Part shown: positions 34,401-45,341 of the stretch, piece after piece
How the letters are laid out: each line of letters starts with the position of its first letter
Numbering within the stretch: the stretch's first letter is position 1
DNA from: Porites lobata
Taxonomy: Eukaryota; Cnidaria; Anthozoa; Scleractinia; Poritidae
Direction: 5' to 3'
Assembly: GCA_942486035.1 (NCBI GenBank)
Contig: CALNXK010000135.1
Coordinates: forward strand, 368,501-432,500
Length of the DNA: 64,000 bases
Program-made: the position numbers and the translations under genes
Notes under the pieces: model-generated
What the model saw: only the letters and a program-made list of their open reading frames with translations
Database searches by the model: none
What the model was told of the DNA's origin: nothing

Positions 34401-35831
34401 GACAGCTGGAGCCGTTCGAACGGCTGACCATTTTTTTTTAACAGATAGCTTGAGCCATTCGAACGGATACCCAATCTGTTTGAACAGCTGATGAGCTGCA
34501 TACAAACGGCTATCCATTTAAAAATCCATTTTTTGCATGAGATGTCACATTAAAGTTTTCATGTGAACAAGAAAAAAAAACGTTTTGGGTGAATATTCTT
34601 TGTTCTTTAAGTCAAGTGCATAAAACTATTTACACCTCAACTGAATAACCTTGTATTGAAACGCCTTGTATCAAAACAACTTTGTAACGAAGCAACCAGT
34701 AACCTTATTCACTCATTCATTTATGTGTAGCAACATTCTGTTGCTAAATCACCCTATTGTTCTTCAATTGCACCACCTTATAGTCAAGCCAGGTCAAGCG
34801 TACCCCCCAAAAGTCCATTAATGAATTTATTATTGGAAAGTTGAGTCCATTGGCAGTTGTAGATTTCAGATTCATCTCTACATTCTTGCAAGTGTAATGA
34901 GCCGTGAATTCACATGCGATTCAGTTACGAAATTTCTACCAGCTCAGTTTCCCTGAATTTGATGGGAATGTCTTCTAAGAATTTTAATTCATTGAAAGAC
35001 TTTCAATCTGACCAAATACAGACAAGTTCTCGTAAATTATTCACTGCTCATTACCCATGCAGTAATTCTGAATTCAATTTGACACTAGTTGTGGGAACGA
35101 CTACTGGATTCATTTTTCAAATAATCAATTCATTAATAGAATCTTGGGGCGTACGCTTGACCTGTTTTGACTGTAAAATACAAGTTTCCCAATTTCAACG
35201 AAATCTGAACTTGCTTCCTGCAAAACGACTCTGTATCAAAACGATCAGTAACCTCACTCATTCATTTAGCAACATTCTGTTGCTAAATCAAACTATTGTT
35301 CTTCGATTGGACCTCCTTAAAAATGCAAGTTTGAACTTGCTGCCTTTCACATTGAAAAAGCAGTTGCTTATTTTCGATTGTTGTTTTTCTCAATCTAATA
35401 AGAAAAACAAAACAATCCACAACATTGTGTGTTCAATATAATTCCATAAAAAAATTGGAACTTAATAAGCTTACTGAATAATGTAAAAAGAGAATTACAA
35501 TATTCAAGCAGCTTAAAACCATTACAGCATTTCATATCAATGTACTACATAAATTTGTGAAACTTCCGTCGTAATGGATGATGATGTTAAAATAAGTTCT
35601 CGCGACAAAATTCTATGCATGCGAGTGAAAGGCGAGGGCTAAAGAAATCATTCTAAGATCAGAGAAACAATTTAGTAATAATGTATTCAATGAAAAAGAA
35701 ACATTGCAACTTACTTTCATTCCAGAAAGAAGCTTTCCAACTTTTTCAAGGTCAACCGGTTTTCTATTCCACTCCTTTATCAACGTTTGATAAAGAGAAA
35801 CTACTTCTTTCAACCCCGTTTGGGAAGCCAT
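22500..35831 (-). CDS. PSMD8: 26S proteasome non-ATPase regulatory subunit 8 (Rpn12)
   Basis: Nine exons, read on the minus strand: 35831-35715, 32648-32576, 30016-29914, 28753-28660, 28346-28275, 24391-24365, 24213-24140, 23615-23504 and 22637-22500. Every junction is GT-AG and in phase, giving 269 residues, close to the conserved core of human PSMD8. Family landmarks: LIKEWNRK near the N-terminus, QWSISKKDIPSFERYMAQLK, the YMYQLLGLNLLSLLAQNRL helix pair, VYIKHSVSLEQYLMEGNYNK, and EATRILYF in the C-terminal PCI/CSN8-like region. The product is a structural subunit of the 19S lid, needed to complete its assembly. Exon 6 is only 27 nt and encodes YLMEGNYNK. Intron 5 (3.9 kb) and intron 2 (2.6 kb) hold 10-bp-unit tandem arrays. 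The gene shares a short bidirectional promoter region with FAM98. Confidence 0.96.
23711..24121. mobile_element. long fold-back element filling PSMD8 intron 7
   Basis: Left-arm blocks GGAATCCATTAGGAAATTGAG and ACACTTTTCAAGGGCTAC reappear inverted on the right (GTAGCCCTTGAAAAGTGT, CTCAATTTCCTGATGGATTCC). Element and intron are almost the same size. Non-coding. Confidence 0.75.
25405..25765. repeat. irregular minisatellite next to the 10-bp array
   Basis: Seven or eight degenerate copies of a module reading ACATGGCCATACTA, GTACTAA, then GACCGAATAAAATACCAAC. Spacing is about 33-62 bp. It directly abuts the 10-bp satellite and lies in PSMD8 intron 5. Confidence 0.75.
25775..27965. repeat. 10-bp-unit satellite, CTGCACCAAG / TTGCACCAAT type
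   Basis: About 2.2 kb (some 215-220 units) of the decamer TGCACCAANN. It mostly alternates TGCACCAAGT with TGCACCAATC or TGCACCAACC, giving a 20-bp higher-order unit. Because 10 is not divisible by 3 and the unit has no stop, long ORFs appear in all frames of both strands, repeating peptides like CTKLHQVAPT or its reverse-strand counterpart. These are artefacts of the repeat, not genes. It lies in PSMD8 intron 5. Confidence 0.95.
28133..28226. repeat. short inverted repeat
   Basis: GTTCAATTTCATCCTTGGTC is mirrored by GACCAAGGATAAAATTGAAC 54 bp later. It sits between the satellite and PSMD8 exon 5, so it could form a stem in the pre-mRNA. Confidence 0.75.
28782..28908. mobile_element. near-perfect 127-bp palindrome (fold-back element)
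   Basis: The arms begin GGCCAAAATTAAATTCAGG and end with the reverse complement CCTGAATTTAATTTTGACC. They meet at ACTAGTAGCCTACTAGT, so the loop is only a few bases. The termini match an element at 43364-43496, so both belong to one family. It lies 28 bp upstream of PSMD8 exon 4 on the transcribed strand. Confidence 0.85.
31080..31650. repeat. 10-bp-unit array GGGTAACAAA / GGGTAACACA
   Basis: About 57 units of a decamer, often alternating GGGTAACAAA and GGGTAACACA (20-bp unit), with variants GGATAACACA and GGTTAATACA. Plus-strand GGG tracts recur every 10 bp with 7-nt spacers, within the usual G-quadruplex consensus. A long reverse ORF (30914-31627) is a by-product of the repeat. It lies in PSMD8 intron 2. 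Confidence 0.95.
34155..34500. repeat. tandem repeat with T-tracts, unit near 57 bp
   Basis: About six copies of a module reading AACAGATAGCCCGAGCC, then TTCGAACGGCTGAC, then AATTTTTTTT. The T-tract recurs in nearly every copy. It lies in PSMD8 intron 1. Confidence 0.85.
34660..35330. repeat. nested direct and inverted repeats in PSMD8 intron 1
   Basis: A block containing CAACATTCTGTTGCTAAATC occurs directly repeated near 34730-34780 and 35270-35325. Between the copies, CAGGTCAAGCGTACCCCCCA (34790 region) is mirrored by TGGGGCGTACGCTTGACCTG near 35163. This looks like an old composite insertion. The ORF over it at 34914-35441 has no recognisable domain. Confidence 0.6.
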
Positions 35832-36022
35832 GTTGGATTTTTTGCAAACTCACGAGAATATGCAGTCAACTAGTTCAGCGGTTAGAATAAAAATACACAT
35901 GCGTGTGAGGATTGTCTGGGATGACCTGGGTACTACTTCAAGGTTTGCCTGGTTATTTTTTGCAGCTGCGACTGCTTATCCTCGTTTTGTACAAATCTGT
36001 GCGTTTTTTGTGTCTTTTAAGA
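35832..36022. promoter_or_regulatory. bidirectional promoter region of PSMD8 and FAM98
   Basis: Only 191 bp separate the divergent start codons of PSMD8 (35831, -) and FAM98 (36023, +). Both 5' UTRs and the core promoters probably lie here, unless untranslated first exons overlap the other gene. No clear TATA box was seen, which is usual for housekeeping gene pairs. Confidence 0.75.
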
Positions 36023-39000
36023 ATGGAGAGTGACATCCAAGATGCACTGGAAGACCTTGGGTAAGTTAATTTAGATTTGTTGTTGCAAAAGCATTCATTT
36101 CAAAAGAATTCTAGAAGAAATGGGCCTATCCGCAAACGTGTTTGCCTCTCACGAATTAGAAACGACCCAACAAGCTTATGCTTTGAATTTGATGCTGATG
36201 ATGATGATGGTGATGATGTTGTGGATGATAATACCCCTGCAGAATTCAGTTAAAGAGTTCTTCTTTAAATATCCCTAGCCGTTTTGAAAGTTTTCTTTAA
36301 TAAATTATGCTTGTAGAATCACTGCACTGCATTGTTTAGACTACATGTCGTCTGTTGAATTTGTAACGGTATCATTTAAGTACACTTACCATACAGACCT
36401 TGCGAAGATTATTTTAAAGGGTTTTACTTTTTTTAAGATTTGATAGCCCCCTCTTGGAGGAAGGGGCACTAGCTGTTGCAGTGCAAGGTGAAACACTGTC
36501 AACAGATTTCATGACCTTATGTGTCTGGCTGGTAGAAAACCTGAAGAATCTTTGCAGTGTACAAGAAAGTGTCTCAGGTAAATAATAACCAGGCCCTGGT
36601 TGTTGAAAAGTTGGATAGCACTATCCACCAGATAAATCACTACCCAGTGGATAAGTGTTACGAAAACTAGTTGTGTTTTCCACTGAAAAGAGATTTATTC
36701 AAAGGATGGTGCTATCCACCTTTCGAGCAACTAGGGCCAGGAGGTCAGTTCGTTCCATTTATAGCCAAAGGCGGCAACTCCTTGTAATTTTGGGTGCATT
36801 TGTTCCATCCAGGTCACAAATACATGTATATGGTCATGTATCCTCCACAGGATAAGGCCACATTCACTGCAGCTTTGTACAGGACTAGTGTTTATCCCCC
36901 AGTCTTATTTGTGGTGTATCTAAGCCTCTTGTTGGTGCAATATTTCCATTTTCTTCTAGGCTTGAGATGGTTTCCCCAGTACTGTCACTTGTCCTTCCAG
37001 TACAGCCTTTTCCAAACATTCAAAGTGTACACCCAAAGCTAAAGTGTCTGAATTATACCTTCTGACTGACTCACTTATCCAAACTTAATAGTTCTTTTGA
37101 AATTCATCAATGTTTGGAATGGTATATTCATTTTGTAAGATTATTAAATTTATCATAATACTTCAATTGAATATGTTTATATCAGAAAAGGAAGATGAGG
37201 AAACTTTCAGAATGGAAATAAGTGGATTGTTGAATGAAATGGGTAAGTACAGCTGAAAAACAAGCAGTCATTTATTTCTATCATGACCGATTATTATAAT
37301 CTTAGATTTTTCTCTAGTTGTATAGGTAAACATTAAATTTGTATGGAACAACAATAATAGTCATATCTGAATGACTTCTCCTATGTCACCAAATGCAAAT
37401 TTAATGTCCATTTTTGTTCTTTACATCACAGGTTGTCCTCATTCACACCTGCTAGGGGTAAATGGCCTTGCATCACCAGCCAACAGACTGCTTCTATTAG
37501 GTACATTCTTACGTCCACTTGAACATGTGTTTGCATAGCTGATTAGGTTGTAACAGTGCATTGTGCTTTATGGTGTTTACTAGAAAGGAAACCATGCATA
37601 TCGCCTTGTAAGAGCTTATCTAATCACATATAATTGCTTCCATCATTTATTATATTAGGCACAATGATTTATGCAAGTTCAAAAGGAGTTAATTAAAAGT
37701 ACTCTAAATTTGCATTAATCAGAACACACAGCTCAACGACAACTTTAGCACAGATTCAATCTGTTTGCACATTCAAAGGCAGTCTTAACTGCCTTGTTAA
37801 CAAAATGCTTTATATCAAGCAATTAAGACCGCCTTTGAACTTGCAAACGGATTCAATCCATGCCAAAGTCTTTGTTTAGCTGTGTTTCTTTCATGCAATT
37901 TTGAGTACTTAAGTAATTAACTCCTTTTGAACTTGTATTAATTTCCATTCCTTCGTTAGTTTTTACATGTTTATGTTTAATATTTTTTCCTTGTAATTAT
38001 TAATCAGACTACTTCACATCAGAGCTTCAGGCATTACGGATGATTGGGGGAGAAGAAGATGTATTAATGGAGATAGAAGATCAAGTGAGTACCTTCCGAG
38101 TCATTACTCAATACTTGATAACAAGATAATTTTCACAGTGGAGTGAAATCCTGATGTTTTCAATCTTAGAAAATTATTTCAAACCTGAATTTAATTTAAC
38201 AAAACCCATTTTAATTTCCCCCAAACTCTTATGCAGATGTCTTTTTGCTTGGAGGCTATGTATTTCCTGTTGAATCTGATTAAGCAAGACTCTTAAACTT
38301 TGCCTTCTACATAGTACCCACTTCAAACAACCTGCTGACTAAGCTAAGGATTCTATTTGTTTCATTGGTTGGGACTATAGTATTTTATAGTTAACAGTGT
38401 ATTAATTTATAGCTACATGTATTAAATTTTATATTCAACAATTATGACAGGCAGTGAGTCCTGCTCTCCAGCAGCTCATAGCAATACTCATAGCACTGGA
38501 TTTACCACAACCTACCAAAGACTCCACTGTATTTGGTCTGTTCTCCCAGATAGAAAATAAGGTTAGTCAATACCAACATTTATGATTAAAACGCATATAC
38601 AGCTGCAGTTATTATTATTTAATTTATCACTTTTTAGTTATTATTACGGAAGTAAAAAAAATTATTTTAATTAATCAATAATAGTAATAATAATAATAAT
38701 AATCCATTTATATTGCGCCTTTTCTACAAGATTCAAAGGCGCTGTTTACAAAAAATTAGATAGAAGTGAAAAGTAAAAATAATTGCAAGAAATTGACATT
38801 AAAACTAGACAAATAAAAACGTCACGATTCATAAGCTTGCATAAAAAGAAATGTTGGTAGCAATCATGATTTTCAAATGCTCTGTAGTAAGTATAGCATA
38901 TGATTAGTTGTAAGGTGAAAATAATACCAAGTACTAAAATTTGAAACAACTTGATGCATCATTGTGAAAAAGAAAGGATTACGGTATTCATACAATGTGT

Positions 39001-42000
39001 AGTCTCCCTCACAGACATTTTTACTGTCATCACGCAGTGCTCCTGTGGGCAGGGTCATTGCATGACAACACTAAAAACAGCTGTGAGAGAGACTGTACAA
39101 TGTATGGCTACTGGGGAACAAACAGTTTAAGATTCGAGCTGGTGTACATGTATATAGTTGAAACGTTTCTGCAACTTAACCATATTTTTTGGTAAAACCA
39201 AGGGTTTGAACCAAAAAATGAGTACAATCATGTAACTACTATGTAACTCTTTTCAATGTGAATATACAGTATATCTAATTTGCTTTTTTAAAAAATATTG
39301 CAGGTACAACTGCTCCTTACCAAAGCTCCTAGAGACCATCTTGGGAGTCCATTGTTAACAAAAACTCTGAGTCGAAAGCAGTGGGTAAGTTCATAGCAGT
39401 TGTAGTAGCCTGAGTAGCAAGCATTTCCATGTGGTAAACTTCAGAATGAAGAAAGACCAAGGACAGTCGTGGAATGGGATTTTTGGTTTCAGTGGCGCAA
39501 AAAATGGAACTAGAGCCAAAAAATGAAGGAGGGGAAGGGGGAGGGGAAGGAGTGTTCTTCCTTTCTTCCTCACCCCCTCCCCGCTCTTTTGCTTGCCCTA
39601 TGTTTTTTTTTATGACTCTCATTCCTCATTCTTTTCTCCAAAACCACACAGAAATGCTTGCTATGCAGTTTACAGTTGAAGTTGAACCTCCAGAGTCCAT
39701 CCCAAATGCCCAGATTTGGTGGACGTTTGTGCAAAAAAATCAAGCCTTTGCAGAAAAAATATTATTGTTCTATGTTTACTTTTAGAGTAGAGTGGAAGAA
39801 ATCAACTCGCAGTTAAATCAGGAATACACACTTCGTCGGTCAATGTTGTTGAAGAGATTGGATGTGACAGTGCAGTCCTTTGGTTGGTCTGACAGAGCTA
39901 AGGTTTGCCAATTACCGTAGACTATATTACTTTGTTAGTTTGGTTTATTATGCAATTATTAGAAATATACATGTCCTGCGGTCTAACCTTGGGAACTCAG
40001 GGAAAAGATCCAGTACTAGGAAATAATCTATAAGGGAAAAAAAAGAAGAAAACATTACTTAAGAGGTAGTTAAGACCTGAATACAGGATCAGTATTATTA
40101 TTGGGAAACAGCTATGCCATTACACCATGAAAACCTATACCACCTATTAGAATTCAGGGTAGGAAGTGTACGCAGGATTTGACAGTCTCTGGGACAGTGG
40201 GATTGCAAGTCCAATACACTTGCAAGGTTGTGCTCTTGAAGGAAAATTGAATGGAGCCCATCAGTATGAGAGGATGACGAGAAGATGAACCTGTAAAATC
40301 AAAGGTGCCCAGGAATATGATTTGTATGAAAAAACCAGTATCTTCTAGTAGCCTGAGAGCAAAAGTTGGGCACTAGAGCACAGCCCTGACTTGGCCATGC
40401 TACCTCTTGATCGAGGCAATAAAATAATATTGCACCCATTCATTGAAGACCTCAAGGAAAACTGGCTTTTTGGTAATTTTTTTTTTGGTAAATAGCTTTG
40501 CAATAGTACTGTTGTACTAATATGATCCTGCAAATAAAGCTTGTTGTTGTTGTTGGTTAGAGGTATTTACGTGAGTGTATTGGAAAACTTTTATGAGTTA
40601 TCAGTATAATCGATTAAAATATAATCATTCTACTTCTATTGAAATGAACTATTTTGCATTAGCATTTACTTCTTATTTCATGCATCAGTGTGGCAAGCTG
40701 TTTAACTGCTAGGGCATAAAAGAATAAAATTGTTGTGTTGTTGTTGTTGTGTGGCACTTGTGTTCTATGGTTGTTCCTGGTGATTCTGTTGTTTCTTGCC
40801 ATTAGGTAAAGAAAGATGAAATAGCTGCAGCTTTTCAGCCATTGAGAAAATCTCTGTCTGAAGGATCACCAGTCAGCATTCCAGATATTGTTGCAGCTAG
40901 AACAGGTGTGAGTGATATGAATTTTATAATATCTAAAATGTAAAAACAAAAAATAAATTATTATTATTTTTTATATAATTATATTGAACAGATTGTGTTG
41001 AAAGGTAATTTATAGGCCATCAAAAAGACTCTTTATGATTTTTGTCTAGTTTAGTAGTTTCAATTCCTCGAGAAGCTTCCACAGGCATACCACTTGGTTG
41101 GAGACATCTAGAATGCCTAAAGAGATGCATTAAAATTAATTAATAATTATGTAACACAATTAATATGTAACACAACCTTATGCTGGTTTTTTCCCCTTGG
41201 AACAAAATTTCAGCAGCTCATGTGATACACCCTCCCTAATTGCATGCATTATTCCTTCCCGTAATCAGTTATGTTTTCTGGCAGATCTTTTAAGGGTGAC
41301 AAAAACAAGTAGTGCAGACATCAGAGACAGAACACAGTGCAAAATCAACAAGATTATGATCGGCAAAGTAAGTTAAGTGCAGTGAATGAGCTTCTTTGAC
41401 CCTTTAAGCCCCAGTTAGATCCAATGATTGCAAACTCTCCAGACTGATCTTCATACATTTGTTTGAAAATTTAGGTGAGAGAATACGATTGTATGTCAAA
41501 AGATCATTTTTAAGCATTACTTTTCTCTTTGGTGATTAATTTATTAATTATTTTAACCTTTCTACTTGATTGTGTTTTGATTATTATGAGAAGAAAATTT
41601 GATGCTGGTCACTGCAGGGGCTTATGAGAGTTCATTACCTCTTTCAGTCACAAGTGGTCAAAGTGGGAATTCACTAATAAAATCCAAATTTGATAAATAA
41701 AATACAATGTAAAATGCTACAAAGTAAATAGGTACAATGTAGACATTCTGGGATTCAAACACTCTGGGATTTGTCTGCAGATAAATTAAAAGTTCAGATG
41801 ATGAATCGTCTCAACATAACTTGGTTTTGGATTGAAAATAAAATTAAGGTTTAAGTTATATAGGAGTAACTTTTTAGCCAGGTAGCCTGAATTTTAGATG
41901 AAATTTAACCCATGTTTATACTTGCCAGACTAGAAATAAGAATTTTTTTTAAACAACTGTAGTGGGTTCTGTATTTGTCGTGTGGTTGTTTTTGAAGGTA

Positions 42001-43106
42001 CCAGATCGAGGAGGAAGGCCGTCAAGTACAGCACCACCTGTAGAAATGCCTGCTTTCAAAAAGCGTACTGAGGCTCCTAGAGACCAAAGGCAATCGAGTA
42101 ATGATAAATTTTTTCTTCACTTGAAATTCTATAAACTATGGATTTAAAAAAACTTGCTACACAACAGAAGTGGGTTTTCTTCAACATCTCCATGATCCTC
42201 AACAAAACCTGTGATCATTACGGGTGCTTTTTGTGTGTGACTGTGAAAGGTAGAAAAAAATCATTTTTTACTCCAGTAGCTAGAAATAGTCATCTTTAAT
42301 AGTAACAATCTTAGGCTGATGGTGTGCTCATGAATTCCTGCCCCCCCCCCCCTCTCTCTCTCTCTCTTTCTCAGCACTCTAGCTATTTTATGGGTTTTTA
42401 CAAGCCAGCTGGAAAGAAAAAGAACTCAAGAGTTCAAGGATTTGAGGTCACACCTGAAATTGATCTTGCGACCTCCCACACGGAAAACCGGGCACAAACC
42501 GACTGTGCCAATACTTCCTCCACTCATACTTCTTTTTTGTAGACTACGAGTAGTCCCCATTTTTCGTCAGGGATACTGGAACGAGTGAAACACGAGCACG
42601 CATGAAAATCACCCCACACGTATTGCCTTTCTCGCGTGGGGTGATTTTCACGTGTGCTCGCATTTCATTCACTCCACTATCCCTGAGGAAAAATGGGGAC
42701 TACTCGTAGTCCATCTTTTTTACTACTCTAACTAAATGGGAGAATTTGAAACAGGATAAATAACTTATCATTATCAAATATACAATAAAAATATATATAT
42801 ATATATTTTTTTGCACTATTTAGGTGGTCGAGGTGGCAGAGGAGGAAAAGTCCAAGGTGGTAGGTAGCATTCCATCCAACAGTAATTTTTAATCATTATT
42901 GAAGTATCTGCAAACTAAATAAGTTGCTTTGATTTTCCCATTTTTCCTTCACAGGGTGGTCAGACAGCAGAGGCAGAGGAGGGAGAGGGGGGCCAGGTGG
43001 AGGCGGCTGGAAAGGAGGGAGGGGAGGCCGTGATGGAGGACAGAGAGGAAACACATTTGGGGACATGACAACCAAAGAACTGTCTACTACAGCTAAAAGA
43101 TGTTAA
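36023..43106 (+). CDS. FAM98: FAM98 family protein (tRNA-ligase complex component family)
   Basis: Thirteen exons: 36023-36060, 36438-36577, 37186-37242, 37432-37500, 38008-38084, 38451-38561, 39304-39384, 39786-39902, 40806-40905, 41285-41367, 41998-42097, 42824-42859 and 42955-43106. All are in phase and give 386 residues. Family landmarks: an N-terminal calponin-homology-like part (ALEDLGFDSPLLEEGAL, FMTLCVWLVENL), the central RRSMLLKRLDVTVQSFGWS, and the signature VPDRGGRP, closely matching vertebrate FAM98A/B. The C-terminus is a short RGG-rich tail (GRGGRGG, GGWKGGRGGRDGG). FAM98 proteins associate with RTCB, DDX1 and RTRAF in tRNA splicing and RNA transport complexes; that role is taken from the family. 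Exon 12 is only 36 nt. Its donor was chosen at gtg|gtaggt because this keeps the RGG frame open. Confidence 0.95.
36592..36737. mobile_element. inverted-repeat MITE in FAM98 intron 2
   Basis: Ends GGCCCTGGTTGTTGAAAAG and its imperfect mirror CTTTCGAGCAACTAGGGCC, with GGATAGCACTATCCA just inside. A degenerate relative seems to lie near 43285-43340. Confidence 0.75.
37674..37935. mobile_element. 262-bp fold-back element in FAM98 intron 4
   Basis: CAAGTTCAAAAGGAGTTAAT at the left is mirrored by TTAACTCCTTTTGAACTTG at the right. Further mirrored blocks inside include TTCAAAGGCAGTCTTAA versus TTAAGACCGCCTTTGAA. Non-coding. Confidence 0.85.
38683..38703. repeat. (TAA)n microsatellite
   Basis: About seven TAA units in FAM98 intron 6. 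Confidence 0.85.
42341..42372. repeat. poly-C then (TC)n tract
   Basis: Twelve C followed by about eight TC units in FAM98 intron 11. A strong strand asymmetry; assembly length here may be unreliable. Confidence 0.85.
42540..42713. mobile_element. Mutator-like fold-back MITE, 9-bp target duplication
   Basis: Arms TAGACTACGAGTAGTCCCC and GGGGACTACTCGTAGTCCA, with a further inner stem (AAAATCACCCCAC versus GTGGGGTGATTTT). Flanks TCTTTTTTG and TCTTTTTTA match at 8 of 9 positions. It lies in FAM98 intron 11. Assignment to Mutator rests on the 9-bp duplication. Confidence 0.8.
42790..42806. repeat. (AT)n microsatellite
   Basis: A pure AT run about 20 bp upstream of FAM98 exon 12. Confidence 0.8.
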
Positions 43107-43158
43107 CTTTGGAACTTATGTTATTAAAAGCTGTAATGCTATCATCAATATAAGTCAA

Positions 43159-43164
43159 AATAAA
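43159..43164 (+). terminator. probable polyadenylation signal of FAM98
   Basis: AATAAA lies 52 bp after the FAM98 stop codon. Confidence 0.6.
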
Positions 43165-43363
43165 ATTTGCAGAATTTATTAATTTATTGCAGTGGTTTGC
43201 ACTAACGTTCTGTAGTACATAATACCATCTCTTTTTCGGTATATCTCGAGTTTTCTGGAAACAGAATAAATCTCTTGCTCCTTGTCCAAGTAGTTGAAAA
43301 GTTCCACTGGACAAATCATTAACCAGTGGATGAGACATCACATATATGTAAACGTCACTGCTA

Positions 43364-43496
43364 CAGGTCAAAATTAATTAATTTAGGTTAAATCTTTTTA
43401 ACCCAGGTTGACTCTCAATTTCCTTTGTCTCCTACAGCTGTAGCTCTGTTCATAAATAAGGAAATTTTAAACTCTAGTGAATTTAATTTTGACCTG
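43364..43496. mobile_element. CAGGTCAAAATTAA-ended element
   Basis: The termini CAGGTCAAAATTAA and TTAATTTTGACCTG are exact mirrors, and the subterminal AGGTTAAA matches the palindrome at 28782-28908. The interior differs, so it is a related but longer-looped member. The surrounding 43107-44249 interval between FAM98 and HS6ST holds no supported gene. Confidence 0.75.
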
Positions 43497-44249
43497 TCAC
43501 ATCACTAATAGTATTGATTTATCCAGGCAATATAGGGCTGTGCTCTAGCTGTGCCTGCTGGCCCCTGCCACAGAAGCATGCAAGTTTTTGAACAACAAAC
43601 AGTACTGCAATCTGAAACAGAATTTGTCCGGTACTCTGTAAACGTGTTGCACAGGTAAAAATTTGTCCACAGCAGTGTAAACGGGGCACTTGGTCCTCGA
43701 GCAGCTTTAATTTCTTACGTTTTGCCAACACAAGCATTAACAGAATACAGGGCCAATCAAATATCAGGTCCACCTTGTCCGAAGGCTTTGAAGAATGAGT
43801 CATAAGTAACAAGGACACTTTGGTTATTTTCATGATATGGTATCAAGTGGCCCTGCATTCTGTAGTAGTTTAGAGGGGAGGAGTTCATTAAAAGAATGTA
43901 CTTTATTTGAGTGTCGATATCTTTAGCACGAAAGTACTTACGTCTCCTACTGGAGACGGGACCGCCATTTTTAATACGTGGTCAACCGCGCCACGCGAAA
44001 GTCTAGTTCCTTTTACTGTTTCACCATTTAGAGAATTATCAAGATCATTTGACCAAAACAACCGTAACTACTCAACATATAATGAATCTGCATTAGTTCA
44101 AATTTTCTCAGCAGGTGTGCAGAGCCTTTCAAGACAGTAAATATTTCAATAGTATTCGGGAATAAAGTGAACCATCGGTCATATATTAATTTTTATCAAA
44201 TTAATAATCTTCAACCACAGTAACAGGCAACCGGCAGCAGTAAGATCGA

Positions 44250-45341
44250 TCAATCATATGAATCTTCGATCTGGCTGCTGCCTTTCGATTTAAAATACTC
44301 CAATCTCTCAAAAAAGAGCTTTTTCGCAAAGGAGTACAGTTTGATATCCAATGAGTTAAGTTCTTGAATTCGAGTGAGGTTTTGTTTGTCAACTGTGATA
44401 GCACCGGCACGAGTCTCTTCGACGCTCAATTGTACGAATGAGTGACGGAATTTCATTCCGAAAGTTTTTTCAAATAAATATTGACTTTCAGTTTGGTGTT
44501 CCACGAGGGCGAAATAAGCCATGCTTTCGAGGTTTTTCTTAGCACTGTCAAGTAAAATTTTCTCCCTCTGATCGCGTGGCATTGCCTTAGTATCGTAACA
44601 ACCTACAAGTTTCAAATCGGCGAGCATTCGCGTTTGCCTATTGAAAGCAAGATTTGAAAAACAACCTAAAAATTCAGGCAGTGTTACATCAGTCCAGTTC
44701 TGTCCTTTGTAGCAAGGAGGCAACTCTTTCTTCGATGGAACCCGTCCATTACACGTATGTAACGAGTTTTTCCAAGTTGCACCGCGTTGGTAACAATGAA
44801 ATTCACTGACGAATCGCGATACGGGCTCGCGTAAGATTGTTACGTAAAGATATTTTCGCTTTGGTTTCTTTCCTTCGTGACTGTTCATATATCGTGGAAC
44901 GCAAGCTTGTAGTTCGGTCCAATCGGCATGTAATCCACACGGCCACCCCAAAGAATATCGTGAAAACAGCCAAATATTTTTTGAGTTCGGTCTCTCACAA
45001 GTGCACTTTTTCCTCTTAGGAATACATTCACATGGGCTTTTGATGTCCAAGTTTTTCACCAAATGCTTTCCGAATTTCGTGCCTCCTGTCTTTTGTATAT
45101 GTAGAAAGACTATTACGTCGTTTCCTTCAATGTCGAAAGGGTACGCTTTTACGACGCTTGTCGAAGTTTTGGAAGCCTCTCGGGCATTGCTTGGTGTCCT
45201 TAAGGATGTCACGAACGACATCGCAGAAACACTTTGACGACAAGCTTTGTTGGAGCATGCATACATCAAAATGAATGCAGTGACAACAGCCACCACGAAG
45301 ATAGAAATAAAACACGTTTTTAGCTTCCCAGGAAAGTTCAT
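44250..45341 (-). CDS. HS6ST: heparan-sulfate 6-O-sulfotransferase
   Basis: Single-exon ORF of 363 residues. It is a type II membrane protein with a short cytosolic tail, an anchor helix at about 10-27 and a Golgi-lumen catalytic domain. The PAPS-binding 5'-phosphosulfate loop is HIQKTGGTKF (81-90), and the 3'-phosphate motif is REPVSRFVSEFH (171-182). H138 in GLHADWTEL is the likely catalytic base, by analogy with vertebrate enzymes. Other hallmarks: CTCERPN, FSRYSLGWPCGLHADW, RGATWKNSLH and NRQTRMLADL. These match vertebrate HS6ST almost block for block. The enzyme moves sulfate from PAPS to the 6-O position of glucosamine in heparan sulfate. The C-terminal tail is shorter than in vertebrates. 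An intronless form is notable because vertebrate HS6ST genes carry an intron in the coding region. Confidence 0.96.
   Translation of the reverse strand: MNFPGKLKTCFISIFVVAVVTAFILMYACSNKACRQSVSAMSFVTSLRTPSNAREASKTSTSVVKAYPFDIEGNDVIVFLHIQKTGGTKFGKHLVKNLDIKSPCECIPKRKKCTCERPNSKNIWLFSRYSLGWPCGLHADWTELQACVPRYMNSHEGKKPKRKYLYVTILREPVSRFVSEFHCYQRGATWKNSLHTCNGRVPSKKELPPCYKGQNWTDVTLPEFLGCFSNLAFNRQTRMLADLKLVGCYDTKAMPRDQREKILLDSAKKNLESMAYFALVEHQTESQYLFEKTFGMKFRHSFVQLSVEETRAGAITVDKQNLTRIQELNSLDIKLYSFAKKLFFERLEYFKSKGSSQIEDSYD

Noticed and set aside
34914..35441. 175-codon plus-strand ORF
   Set aside because: No domain, lies in PSMD8 intron 1 over a composite inverted and direct repeat, and lacks splice or promoter context.
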